Assembly: GCF_001522545.3 (NCBI RefSeq)
Contig: NC_031769.1
Location: 1,947,825-2,011,824, forward strand
Length of the DNA stretch: 64,000 bases
Origin: Parus major
Lineage: Eukaryota; Chordata; Aves; Passeriformes; Paridae
Reading direction: 5' to 3'
The notes beneath the pieces were generated by a model. It saw nothing but the letters and a program-made list of their open reading frames with translations, was not told the DNA's origin and ran no database searches. Position 1 is the stretch's first letter. Each line of letters begins with the position of its first letter. Position numbers and translations under genes: made by a program. Positions 34,150-43,729 of the stretch are shown in pieces.

Positions 34150-34620
34150 AAGGATTAGAAATTAAAAAGAAGGTATTTTGTGCTGAGCTAAATATTATTT
34201 TGTTTCCATTGAAAGGGTTAAGAAAACAAAGACAGAGTTGACAATTTCTCCCGACTGGAAGCTGGGAATGGCCCACGGTGGCACAATGCTATTATTCTTG
34301 CATGGGCCCATTCTCACTGGATTTTCCACAAAATCTTTAATAATTTGATTCTTTTCAGCCTCAGCAGCCAGCTGAGCTCTTTAAGAAACAGTAACAAAAA
34401 CCCAGAGAAAAACCCACTACTGAGAGGGGAGCTTTGGCGGAGAGCTGAGCTGAAGCCGATTAGTTTGGCCTGAATAGAGCCAGCCGGGTCCTCGAGCTCT
34501 TGCTCAGCCTGGAGCCCTCTGTCTCATTCATTGCAGTACAATATCACCACCAGAGCCCAGGCCTAGACACTAAATTACACTATTATAAAACTAGATTGAT
34601 ACACAAACTTTCCCTCCCAG
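34150..34620. promoter_or_regulatory. Candidate conserved non-coding cluster D
   Basis: Repeat-free sequence containing GTGGCACAATGCTATTATTC next to TTGCATGGGCCCATTCTCAC, then AATCTTTAATAATTTGATTC and CATTGCAGTACAATATCACC. ACAATG is a SOX-type core and TTGCAT a POU half site. This is the most enhancer-like block by eye, but conservation must be tested. Confidence 0.35.
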
Positions 34621-34662
34621 GCTGAGTAGGGGACTTTTTTCCAACAATGTTTTTTTAGGTTC

Positions 34663-34684
34663 TTTTTTTTTTTTTTTTTTTTTT
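34663..34684. repeat. Poly(T) tract, 22 T
   Basis: An uninterrupted run of 22 T just upstream of the CpG-rich stretch. No retroposon body of minus orientation follows it, so it is treated as a mononucleotide repeat. Confidence 0.9.
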
Positions 34685-34784
34685 GTGGTGGGGGCAAGCT
34701 CAGGGTCTATTCAGGCATTTTGAAGTATGGCCATTCATATCGAGCATATCAATTCTTAATGGTGCCACACACACAAATTGCAAG

Positions 34785-35060
34785 CACGGGGACACAACCC
34801 CGCGGGTTCCCCGGCGGGAGGGCGGCAGGAGCTCGGCGGAGGCTGGCGGGGATTTTGTCGGGGTTATCTCCCCGAAGACCCAGCAGGACGGGAGCCTTTC
34901 ATCGGCCTGAGGCAGCTGGCATTGTCTCCTGGAATTCACATCGGGCCAGGGATGGCGTTGAGTGGGAAAGGCAGACGTTTGACCCTCGTCTGAGCGTCCC
35001 TCGGTGTCACCTGTCCCCACCTCTGGCCGGTCTGAGCATCCCTTGGGCCGGTCTTTGCAT
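34785..35060. promoter_or_regulatory. Small CpG island in the gene desert
   Basis: About 20 CpG dinucleotides in roughly 270 bp by hand count with clearly raised GC, densest at 34797-34870. The flanks are CpG-poor. Islands of this type usually mark promoters or developmental regulatory elements. No coding exon follows on either strand, so a non-coding RNA promoter, a distal regulatory island or an unannotated first exon remain possible. Confidence 0.5.
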
Positions 35061-35067
35061 CCCTTGG
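35025..35067. repeat. 21-bp tandem duplication at island edge
   Basis: GGCCGGTCTGAGCATCCCTTG is followed directly by GGCCGGTCTTTGCATCCCTTG, differing at two positions. A third, weaker relative (GTCTGAGCGTCCCTCGG) lies at about 34988-35004. Confidence 0.85.
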
Positions 35068-35069
35068 AG

Positions 35070-36035
35070 GGTGACATTTCTAAATGTGTGGTTTTTAGGG
35101 GGTGAAGAGAGAAAATTAAACATCCTCGAAGTCCTCTTTAGGGATCCTCCTTTTTTATTTTGACAGGCAAGTCTGGGTTTGGCCACATGATCCCAAAAAA
35201 CAGAGATTTTGCAAGGTTGGCTCCGGGTCCTGTGTTTTAACCGCACCAAACCTCAGCAGCTTGGGGTGGCAAAATCTGATTAGCGTACTCCTACAGCTAC
35301 AAACCTTCCTACAGCTGTTTTTGGGGCGTTTTCAAACCCTTGAGAAAGACTAAATCCTCCTTTAGGAGAGACAAGGGTCCTCAGCAAGGAGTCCTCAGCA
35401 TTGTCACCTCCTTCAGCCTGGAGGAAACCTCCTCTTTGTAACACGCCCCTCGTTTTGGGCTCTGAAATGTGAAATTAGGAATGCCACTTTGGAAAGGAGC
35501 AAGCTGGAAGTGGGGAGGGGAGGGAAAAGATGGAATCTGAAGGAAAAAGGGATTTATAGAACAGAAAACATCCTATATCCGTGCATCCCCATCCCACACA
35601 CCCTCATCCTCATAGACAGGATGCAAAACACCACCTGAACACACGGGACACAATGATGTCCATGAAAAGCATAATCCTCTTTATATTAATTTTGCACTGT
35701 GTTTTTGGGTGCAGGTTGCATGTTTCCATGAATCCTTCTGATTAATCTTTCCCTGGAATTTATCTACTTTAATCCCCATCTAGTTGTTTGGGGTTTTTTT
35801 CCTAGCCCTTGTTGCAATTATTTCTGTTAAAGCAGATACTACTAAAAAAGGAGGAAATACAGGGTTTTGCTTATTTTTCCTGGGAAAAACGCACGGGGAA
35901 AAAAAATCCTCCATTTCCTTGCCTGTGCTGGCACTCGTGGAATTTATTTTCCTGAATTTTTTGCTTTCTTTTCTCAAAGCCACATCCATCAATGAAAATA
36001 ATCTCCCCCTCCTCTGCCTCCAAACCTCCAAACCT
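35070..36035. other. Intergenic, no gene seen
   Basis: Unique sequence. Short open frames rich in Phe/Lys reflect AT-rich composition. No transposon was recognised. Confidence 0.5.
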
Positions 36036-36039
36036 CCCC

Positions 36040-36330
36040 AAATGCTCTGAATATATTAAAGGCAACACAAAAAGAGCAGCAACCCAACATGCAAATTAAA
36101 TTAAAACTTACTCTCCGCAAGGGGGAAATAAACAAACAAACAAAACCCCCACAGCTTATATCACCACAAAGAGGAGAAATTAAAGGAGATTTAACAGTTG
36201 GAGGAATTTGGACTCTTGTCAATAGTTTTTCTGAATGGGACCTGTTCCATGACATCAGCACCAATTCTAATATTGTCTGGAAGAGAAAGAGTTTTTCCCA
36301 AATCATTCATTAACTAGAAAGTGTTTGGAG
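36040..36330. promoter_or_regulatory. Candidate conserved block with octamer motif
   Basis: AT-rich unique sequence with ATGCAAAT at 36089-36096, the POU-factor octamer, directly followed by TAAATTAAA. A short AAAC microsatellite sits at 36129-36145. There is no coding signal. Confidence 0.3.
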
Positions 36331-36554
36331 TAGTTTCCACTCTGAATATTTTGGATATTGTGGATAAAAAAAACATCAAGAAAAGGAATCTTGGCTATTA
36401 TCAATGCCATTTTCATCATTGCAAAGTGTTAATGGGGCAAATTGGGCACATGGCTGCAGCAGGTTTGGAACCCTCTAATTAAGACAGCACAATTAAGAAA
36501 TGACACAACCCATGGTTTGCTCCCCGGTGTCCTTTTTTTCTTGTTGTCCTGAGC

Positions 36555-36780
36555 GTGGCTGTGGGGAGGGTTTCTCGTGTGAATTGGGTGTGCTGCATGG
36601 CCTGGGTGCCTGGGAGTGATATGGAAAACCCAATTAGGGCAGGAGAAATAATTAGCATTGCAGCACATGGAGGAATGACCCCGAAACATCTGAAAGCTGC
36701 GGCTGCTTGCAGAGAGAAACAAAGGAGCCCGAGAAGAGAAGAAAGCAGCAATTAGAAAGGAGAGAATGAGCTGGGGTGTT
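36555..36780. promoter_or_regulatory. Candidate conserved non-coding block
   Basis: Unique sequence with AACCCAATTAGGGCAGGAGA, AATAATTAGCATTGCAGCAC and GAGAAACAAAGGAGCC. The last contains ACAAAGG, a SOX or TCF/LEF-compatible core. No gene or repeat is visible. Confidence 0.28.
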
Positions 36781-36789
36781 GAACCACAG

Positions 36790-39195
36790 ATCTGTAAATG
36801 GACACAAATTGTCCTGGTTTTCCTTTCTTTTTTTTCCCCCTGCTTTCCTCTCAGGGATGGTAGCTTCAGGAAAAGTCATTCAGGCAGGATTGGATTTGGA
36901 TATATCAGAAGTAAAATCCATCTGCCAGGATCCAATCTCTGCATTTTAAGTCTGGTGAAGGTTCTTGGATTTTCATAAATTAATTCTAATATTCACCAAG
37001 ACCAATGGAATAGATGCCTGGGAAGCAGCCAGGTATTTTCCTTCTATGTCATGTTTATCGGGCACAGTACAATTGCGAACCTCTTCTCAAAATCGTTCTC
37101 CACATTTCAACAACTCCACAGCTTCAAGACTAAAATTATTCCTGGCAAGAGGGAGAGGAAGTGGTGGCTGAGAAGTGGCTCAGCAGATGTTTGGCAGCAG
37201 CACGAGCTCCCAGCAGCATCGATCAAGGAGCTGGCTCCGGGTCAGGGGCACGGGGCAGCTCCCTGCTCCCAGCAGGTGACACATGAGGATTATTTTTTAT
37301 CAAAAAACTCACCCTGATCCCAAAACCAGCTGTGTCATTCTCTGGCAACGGAGCTGACAGCAGCCAATTGCACTGATTTTGGTGGTTTGCTTAATAATTG
37401 GGGCAGGTATCCCAAAAGACTCCAAAACGGGAGCGAACACCCCCAAATCTTATCATTTCTGGGCATCTCTGCCATAATCTGGTGCCCATAGAGAAATTCA
37501 TGACAAAACTCATCTTTTGCTGCCAAAACATCCATGAGTCAGCAGGTCCCATACTAACACCAGGCTCACCTAGGGGAAAGCAGTGGGAATAAACGAGCAA
37601 GACAAAGTGGGAATGACATAAACCAAAGGTTTTCACTCTCCAGAGGAAATGGGATTCCAGCAATGGGGGGCCAGGGACAGCCAGGATGCCGAGCAGGAAT
37701 GTGTCCTGTTTCCCAATCCCCCACCCTGTGACACCCAATTTCCCTGGCACGACACGGTCTTGGCCGGTTGGACGAGTGCCCAGACAGGGAATAAGGGACC
37801 ATTGTGGAGATGTGGCTCAGGCCTGGACTGTCTGCCTGTGTCATTCCAAATGGCTCAGCCACCTCAGGTCCCCTCCCCAGGCACTGCCATCCCTCCCTAC
37901 CCATAGCAGCAGGGAAATCCAGGAATTTGGAGGTGCTCCCATGCCAAGCTGGCTGTCCACATTTATCCTTGATGTGCAAAATTAGGGGTGGTCATAAAAA
38001 ACTCATACTTCACTCCACTTATTCCCTGGGACATGAGCACTTGTGAGCTTTCAGAGGTCCAAGCACTCCCTCAGATTTAATTCTGTAAATCACTTTATTT
38101 CTCCTTTTTGTTCCCTCCTCTTTCTCTTTTGATGATGGCACAGCAAGGAGTTCCCCAGATGGGGACATGACCACAGCTGTTCATGGCTTTTGCTGGGTTC
38201 TCATTCCTGATTTTCCCTCTGACAGGAACCCAGGTGATCCATCCTCTTCAGGAATGCCTTTCATACCACAGCCCTGCCTCTCCTTCCAGAGCAGATGGAT
38301 TCTTCCCCCCAGCTCCTTTTATGGAGCGTCAGCACCACAGCACCACAGGTCATGCCCTGCATGAAATCCCCCAAAACCTTCGGTCTCCCAGAGGCCGGGG
38401 GAGTTGAGCAAAGGGCAGATCCAGGCCCTGGGCTTCTGGGTGACTCCATCCAGCAGGGAAAAACCTCTTGTGTGACCCCTAAACCGAGCCAGAACAGGGT
38501 CCCAAACTGCTTCCTCACCCCAGCAACCCCCACACCCCCACAATTTATTTTTCCTCTGCATTTTTCTGACATTTCCCAACGTGTTTTTTCTTGCGTTACA
38601 TTTCTGGAGGAAGGCTGCCTGGTGAGCAGCAAATCGTTATTAATTCCTCAGGTATTTGTCCCGACACAATTAACCCCCAGCACCCCAGGCTGCACTTCCC
38701 AAAGAGCCCCCTGGTCCACATCCATCCCCACCACCTCCAGGGTGGTCTAAAACCAGGTCTAAAACCCAATTGATGAACAAAAATAGGGTGAGAGAATGAA
38801 CCAACGGTTCATCCCCTCTGGATATGGAAATTTAAAGACACTATAGGAGTCCATCTTAATTTTTCCAGGGTTTTTAAGTGACATTTCCCAGGCTTCACAC
38901 CCACAAATCTTGCATTGGTCTCCACAAGAGGCATCAAAGCCACCTTGGAGAATTCTCCAGTCCAAAAATTCAGAGGAAGTCAACAGCAAAATCCGTATTT
39001 CTCTTCTGGGAAAGCCAGTGCAGTTGGGGAAGGAATGGCACAGCCAAATTTTGGGGGAGTCCAGACAACTTTTGCTGCCTTATCCAGGTCAGAAAGATGT
39101 TCCTTTTCATTTCCTTGATAACATGATTTTTTTTACAGCTGTTACACTGCCTCTTTTCTACAAAATCTAAGGCTTTCCCTAGGAAACAGGGGTGG
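36790..39195. other. Intergenic, no gene seen
   Basis: About 2.4 kb of unique sequence. Open frames of up to 151 codons overlap on both strands and contain no recognisable family. Confidence 0.5.
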
Positions 39196-39274
39196 CATCC
39201 CTGGTGGACAGCTTGGAGCAGATGATTTTTAAAGCTTCTTCCAAACCAAACCATTCTGTAATTCCATGATTCTG
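39196..39274 (+). mobile_element. CR1 LINE 3'-terminal remnant
   Basis: Only the last 80 bp are recognisable: GATGATTTTTAAAGCTTCTT, CCAAACCAAACCATTCTGTA and ATTCCATGATTCTG, the + strand CR1 tail with its repeated ATTCYATGATTCT end. Confidence 0.88.
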
Positions 39275-39659
39275 CAAAATATCTCTGTGTCCCTCAGGAG
39301 AACATTTTGGTGGGAGTCTTCTGAGCACCACAGGGAGACTTTTCTCCCCTTGCAAGGGGATTTGGTGTTTCAGCTGTTGCTGCACCAGGGCAAGGAGGTG
39401 AATGGTGCTGTCAAGAGGGGAAGGGGGGAGAAGTAGGCACAGTCCTGGAGGTGGTGGCTGGAGATACCTCTGGATGTCACCTCACAGTTAGAAACAGCAC
39501 ATGGAAGAGTTCAAAGTCAAGTTTGCCATGAAAAAAAAAACCCCACGGGAGTAGAAAAACGTTCAAGTCTGATTCTTCTCCTGCAGTGGGGTGATGCAGG
39601 AGGGGAGAGAAATTAAAGCCTTTTCAGACAAAGCTCAGAGCTATGCCTCGCCATCCCTC

Positions 39660-39725
39660 TTCTCACGGGGAGAAACTGAGGCAGAGAAACTTATTCAGAT
39701 GGAAGGAGAACACACCTGATAACTC
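39660..39725 (+). mobile_element. Weak MIR/L2-like fragment
   Basis: CACGGGGAGAAACTGAGGCAGAGAAACTTA shares the core GAAACTGAGGCA and surrounding spacing with MIR-type elements, but the match is short. It may be chance. Confidence 0.3.
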
Positions 39726-40399
39726 ATATTTGCTCTTCTGGAATCACCCTGCTCCCAGTCACCCAAGGAAATGCTCATAAATATATTTTTCTTTTACTGT
39801 GGTGGTTGGAGAAACCAAGATGATTCTTCCTAGATGATTTTTCCTGAAACTACTTTTGCTACTTTTCCAGCAGCCACAGGTTTAAAATGGGGTCTTTACA
39901 GGGCAGAGCCCAATCCACCTCCTCTAAAGGAGAAGATCTTTACGAAGCTGGTTGGGAAATTTCAAATTTTTCTCAACACCATCCAGCAATTCCTAAAGGG
40001 AAAATGTCACAGCAATAAAGGATATTCACCCTAATGTTACACTGGGAGGGAAGAAAACCCAATTTCAGACCTGGGATGATGGAAAGTGTTGGGGATTTGG
40101 ACCAAACCCACTGAAACAGCCTCAGATTTGGGGCTGACCCCTCCTTGCTCGTGCTGCACTGGGAAGACAGCTCACAGACCTTTTATTCCAGTGGGAATGT
40201 GCAGACAAAGAGGAGGATCAGCCCTGATGCTCAGCTGGGCTCCAAATGCTCTGGGTTTGCTGCTCTGGAATCCTGGCTGCTGAACCAGGAGCTAAAAGAC
40301 AAACTGGGATCTCTCCAGCTCAAAGATAACCCAGGGCAGGAGGGAAAACCCAGCTTCCATCCCCTGCCAGGGTGCCCTCAGTGCCTCTGCAGCTCGCAT

Positions 40400-40675
40400 T
40401 TAATAATAGATATACAATAATGATAATATTAAATATATTCTTGATAATATTTTAATAATAGTTTGATAATATAAAATATCAAATATAAATATAATTATGA
40501 ATAAAATTGATAATACTAGATATTATTATAGATAATGAATACATGTATTATATATATTATATATAATATATATTTTCTATATGCATTTTATACTATATAT
40601 TATATATATTTTATATATATCTTTTATATTATATATTGTATATTATATATATGTAATATATACATTTTATATTAT
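40400..40675. repeat. AT-rich TATA-type low-complexity region
   Basis: Nearly pure A+T with many TAATAT and TATATA words, leading directly into the heptamer array. Low-complexity sequence with no coding value. Confidence 0.9.
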
Positions 40676-40893
40676 ATTGCATATTGCATATTGCATATTG
40701 CACATTGCATATTCTATATTGCATATTGCATATTGTATATTGTATATTGCATATTGTATATTGTATATTGCATATTGTATATTGCATCTTGTGTATTGTA
40801 TATTGCATATTGCACATTGCATATTGTATATTGCATATTGCATAATGTATATTGTATATTGTATATTGCATATTGTATATTGCATATTGTATC
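40676..40893. repeat. ATTGCAT heptamer tandem array, about 31 copies
   Basis: A head-to-tail array of a 7-bp unit, ATTGCAT with common variants ATTGTAT and ATTGCAC. Because 7 is not a multiple of three and the unit contains no stop in the forward frames, long frames (128 and 209 codons, and two on the minus strand) run through it as a Tyr/Cys/Ile/Leu/His heptad. These are not genes. Confidence 0.97.
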
Positions 40894-40935
40894 TATATTA
40901 TGTATATATATATATATATAAAATAATTATAAAAT

Positions 40936-41030
40936 CATTAAATTTGGAAGAAACCTCTCAGATCACCGAGTCCAGCCCTAGTCCTGCAGCATTTCCTGAG
41001 CTGCACCACTGCAAACTGAAGGAAAATGAG
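40936..41030 (-). mobile_element. CR1-like 3'-end fragment
   Basis: AAATCATTAAATTTGGAAGAAACCTCTCAGATCACCGAGTCCAGCC resembles the inverted CR1 tail (GGTTGGAARRGACCT, ATCATCGAGTCCAAC). The match ends near 41030. Shown here in two parts because of divergence: AAATTTGGAAGAAACCTCTC and ATCACCGAGTCCAGCC. Confidence 0.7.
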
Positions 41031-41267
41031 AATTTCCAGCCCTTTTTGGCTTTCCCCACCCAGGACCCTGCCCCAAGCCCGGGCACCTCCAGCCAGAGCC
41101 AAGTCGGGGAAAGCCCCAGTGCGGACCTGGAAGGTCCGAAAGGATGTGGAGCTGCCACCTCCCCAGCAATGTGGATTTGCTCCAGCATCCCACATAAAGG
41201 AGCTTGTTGACTTTTAACACCACCTGGGAGCTCGGAGGGGGGGAGGAAGCAGAGAAACAAACCCAGC

Positions 41268-41293
41268 GAAGGAGGAGGAGGAGGAGGAGGAGG
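41268..41293. repeat. GGA triplet microsatellite
   Basis: About nine GGA units followed by AAAACAAG. Simple sequence at the edge of the GC-rich block. Confidence 0.9.
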
Positions 41294-41379
41294 AAAACAA
41301 GAGGTTTACAGCCTGCCTTGAAAAGCCCTAAAAAATAAAAAAAACAACAACAACAAAAAAAGAGTGACATTCTTGTCTC

Positions 41380-41700
41380 CCCTCACACCTATTAGCTTAG
41401 GAAATGGTGCCCGGTGTCCGCTGGGAGCTGGCTGAGACCAAAGGCAGGGGACCTGTTAGCAGGTACTTGAGAGAGGGGCTGCTGCCCGGAGGGGGCTGCA
41501 GGCGTCAGAAGCCCCCGCAGCCTCCCTCATTCCACTCCCCTAATGACCATATAAAAGGCTCGGGGGGCAATCAGCTCCCTGCGAGCCTCCCAGCCCCGCA
41601 CAAACCCCCGGCCGCCACGGGGAGCACCCCGGAGGGACGGCGTTCCTGCATATCCATCCCTCCCTGGCTGCCGTGGGGGCTGGCAGAGCTGTTTTCCCAA
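41380..41700 (+). promoter_or_regulatory. GC-rich block with TATA box: candidate promoter or enhancer
   Basis: TATAAAAGG at 41550-41558 lies in a GC-rich, CpG-containing stretch, with GC-rich sequence about 30 bp downstream where a start site would sit. TCACACCT at 41383-41390 is an exact T-box (Brachyury-type) half site. A 110-codon frame (41404-41736) overlaps but has no recognised domain. TATA-like words also occur elsewhere in this window by chance. This one stands out only because of its GC-rich context. Confidence 0.35.
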
Positions 41701-41739
41701 GGAAAATGGGGATGTGTCACGCTCCAGGTCGGATAATTT

Positions 41740-42800
41740 GGCCTTTGATGTTTTGAGAGCATCTTCGGGCAGCAGCTGCCTCTGCATCCCAGATGTGCGT
41801 CCTGGGATAAAGGCAACCCAATCGCACTCGTTTTGTAGCAAAATTGCTCTTGTTTTCCTCCAGACAGGCACTGGGAATTCCTGTCCATTGGGAATTCCTG
41901 TTTTGTGAAAACAAGAGCCTGCTAAAGTTACTTTCCTCCATCCATCATCTCTTTTTTGGCCCCATATCCCTGGTGCTGAAATGCATTTTAAGTTTGTGGC
42001 TGTCTAATTGGTGGTTTTCCTTCGTTTTCCCTTGTAAAGGACAAAAAAATACCTGTCTGAGGAAAATGGAACTGATCTATTTCAGCTGTAGATGTGCAGT
42101 TTCCAATCTTCAGCGTGACTCAATGCCATTTTTGTTATCAAATATATTTTTCATTGGTTTAATCAGTTTCTTTTCAAATGGATGTTTGAAATGGCAAAAA
42201 AAAAAAAATTTGAACTGTCACCATCAGTTCTGAGCTATTTTTTCCCCACTCAGTTTATTAAGAATGCAATTTTTGATTTTCATAGTCACAGCCCTTTTTA
42301 TTGTTTTTTTAACTTGTTTTACTAAATGAAGAGCATCGTCTGTTTCACCGTGAGGCATCTGGATTGCTCACACTTGTGCAGGGTCTAGGAGGTCACATCC
42401 AGCATCCACTATCTAAAATCCAACCTTCTGTATCCACCAGTGCTCAGTGAGAAGACTCAGGCACCCCAGGTAACTTAGACACCATTTTTCCATCTCTTTC
42501 CTCATCCCCTGTCCCCAGTATTTACACAGAGCCTTGTATATTCCTCTAAAATTAAATGTTCTTTAGCATAAGAGATTCTCATGGGTCCTAAACACACAAA
42601 CACAGCTCTGGTTTTCTCTTCCAGAGGGAGGCCAAGGTTGTCCTCAAAGATGTTCCCACACCCAGAAGGTCACTGGGGCTTTTGGAAAGGCCTGTCAAAA
42701 GGCTGGATCACCGACCTTGCCCTCATCTTTTTCCTCTCTGTTCCTGTCCTCAAACCCTTCTCAGGTCAGACTATTTATCAGCATGGGAGAGGAGGTATTG
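41740..42800. other. Intergenic, no gene seen
   Basis: Mostly unique AT-rich sequence (for example 41950-42330) with short A and T tracts. No gene or transposon was recognised. Confidence 0.5.
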
Positions 42801-42802
42801 GT

Positions 42803-42869
42803 CCCTTCCCTTCCCTTCCCTTCCCTTCCCTTCCCTTCCCTTCCCTTCCCTTCCCTTCCCTTCCCTTCC
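42803..42869. repeat. CCCTT pentanucleotide array entering a gap
   Basis: At least 13 perfect CCCTT units (AAGGG on the minus strand) run straight into the N block. The true array length is unknown. Confidence 0.97.
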
Positions 42870-43585
42870 NNNNNNNNNNNNNNNNNNNNNNNNNNNNNNN
42901 NNNNNNNNNNNNNNNNNNNNNNNNNNNNNNNNNNNNNNNNNNNNNNNNNNNNNNNNNNNNNNNNNNNNNNNNNNNNNNNNNNNNNNNNNNNNNNNNNNNN
43001 NNNNNNNNNNNNNNNNNNNNNNNNNNNNNNNNNNNNNNNNNNNNNNNNNNNNNNNNNNNNNNNNNNNNNNNNNNNNNNNNNNNNNNNNNNNNNNNNNNNN
43101 NNNNNNNNNNNNNNNNNNNNNNNNNNNNNNNNNNNNNNNNNNNNNNNNNNNNNNNNNNNNNNNNNNNNNNNNNNNNNNNNNNNNNNNNNNNNNNNNNNNN
43201 NNNNNNNNNNNNNNNNNNNNNNNNNNNNNNNNNNNNNNNNNNNNNNNNNNNNNNNNNNNNNNNNNNNNNNNNNNNNNNNNNNNNNNNNNNNNNNNNNNNN
43301 NNNNNNNNNNNNNNNNNNNNNNNNNNNNNNNNNNNNNNNNNNNNNNNNNNNNNNNNNNNNNNNNNNNNNNNNNNNNNNNNNNNNNNNNNNNNNNNNNNNN
43401 NNNNNNNNNNNNNNNNNNNNNNNNNNNNNNNNNNNNNNNNNNNNNNNNNNNNNNNNNNNNNNNNNNNNNNNNNNNNNNNNNNNNNNNNNNNNNNNNNNNN
43501 NNNNNNNNNNNNNNNNNNNNNNNNNNNNNNNNNNNNNNNNNNNNNNNNNNNNNNNNNNNNNNNNNNNNNNNNNNNNNNNNNNNNN
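42870..43585. other. Assembly gap, 716 N
   Basis: A run of N. Frames of several hundred codons that span it contain only X and repeat-derived residues and are meaningless. Confidence 1.
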
Positions 43586-43618
43586 GGACGATCTCTTTGA
43601 GACCATTTTCAGCACTGC

Positions 43619-43715
43619 TTCCCTTCCCTTCCCGCACCTTCCCGCACCTTCCCTTCCCTTCCCGCACCTTCCCTTCCCGCACCTTCCCTTCCCGCACCTT
43701 CCCTTCCCTTCCCTT
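43619..43715. repeat. CCCTT array with CCCGCACCTT variants
   Basis: CCCTT units alternate with a variant, CCCGCACCTT, in an irregular higher-order pattern. The array is separated from the gap by about 33 bp of ordinary sequence (43586-43618), so the gap does not simply join two ends of one pure array. Confidence 0.95.
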
Positions 43716-43729
43716 TGCTAGAAACTCTC

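Noticed and set aside
40535..41210. Tyr/Cys/Ile-rich repeat proteins of 128 and 209 codons
   Set aside because: They are products of the stop-free ATTGCAT heptamer array, present in several frames and both strands.
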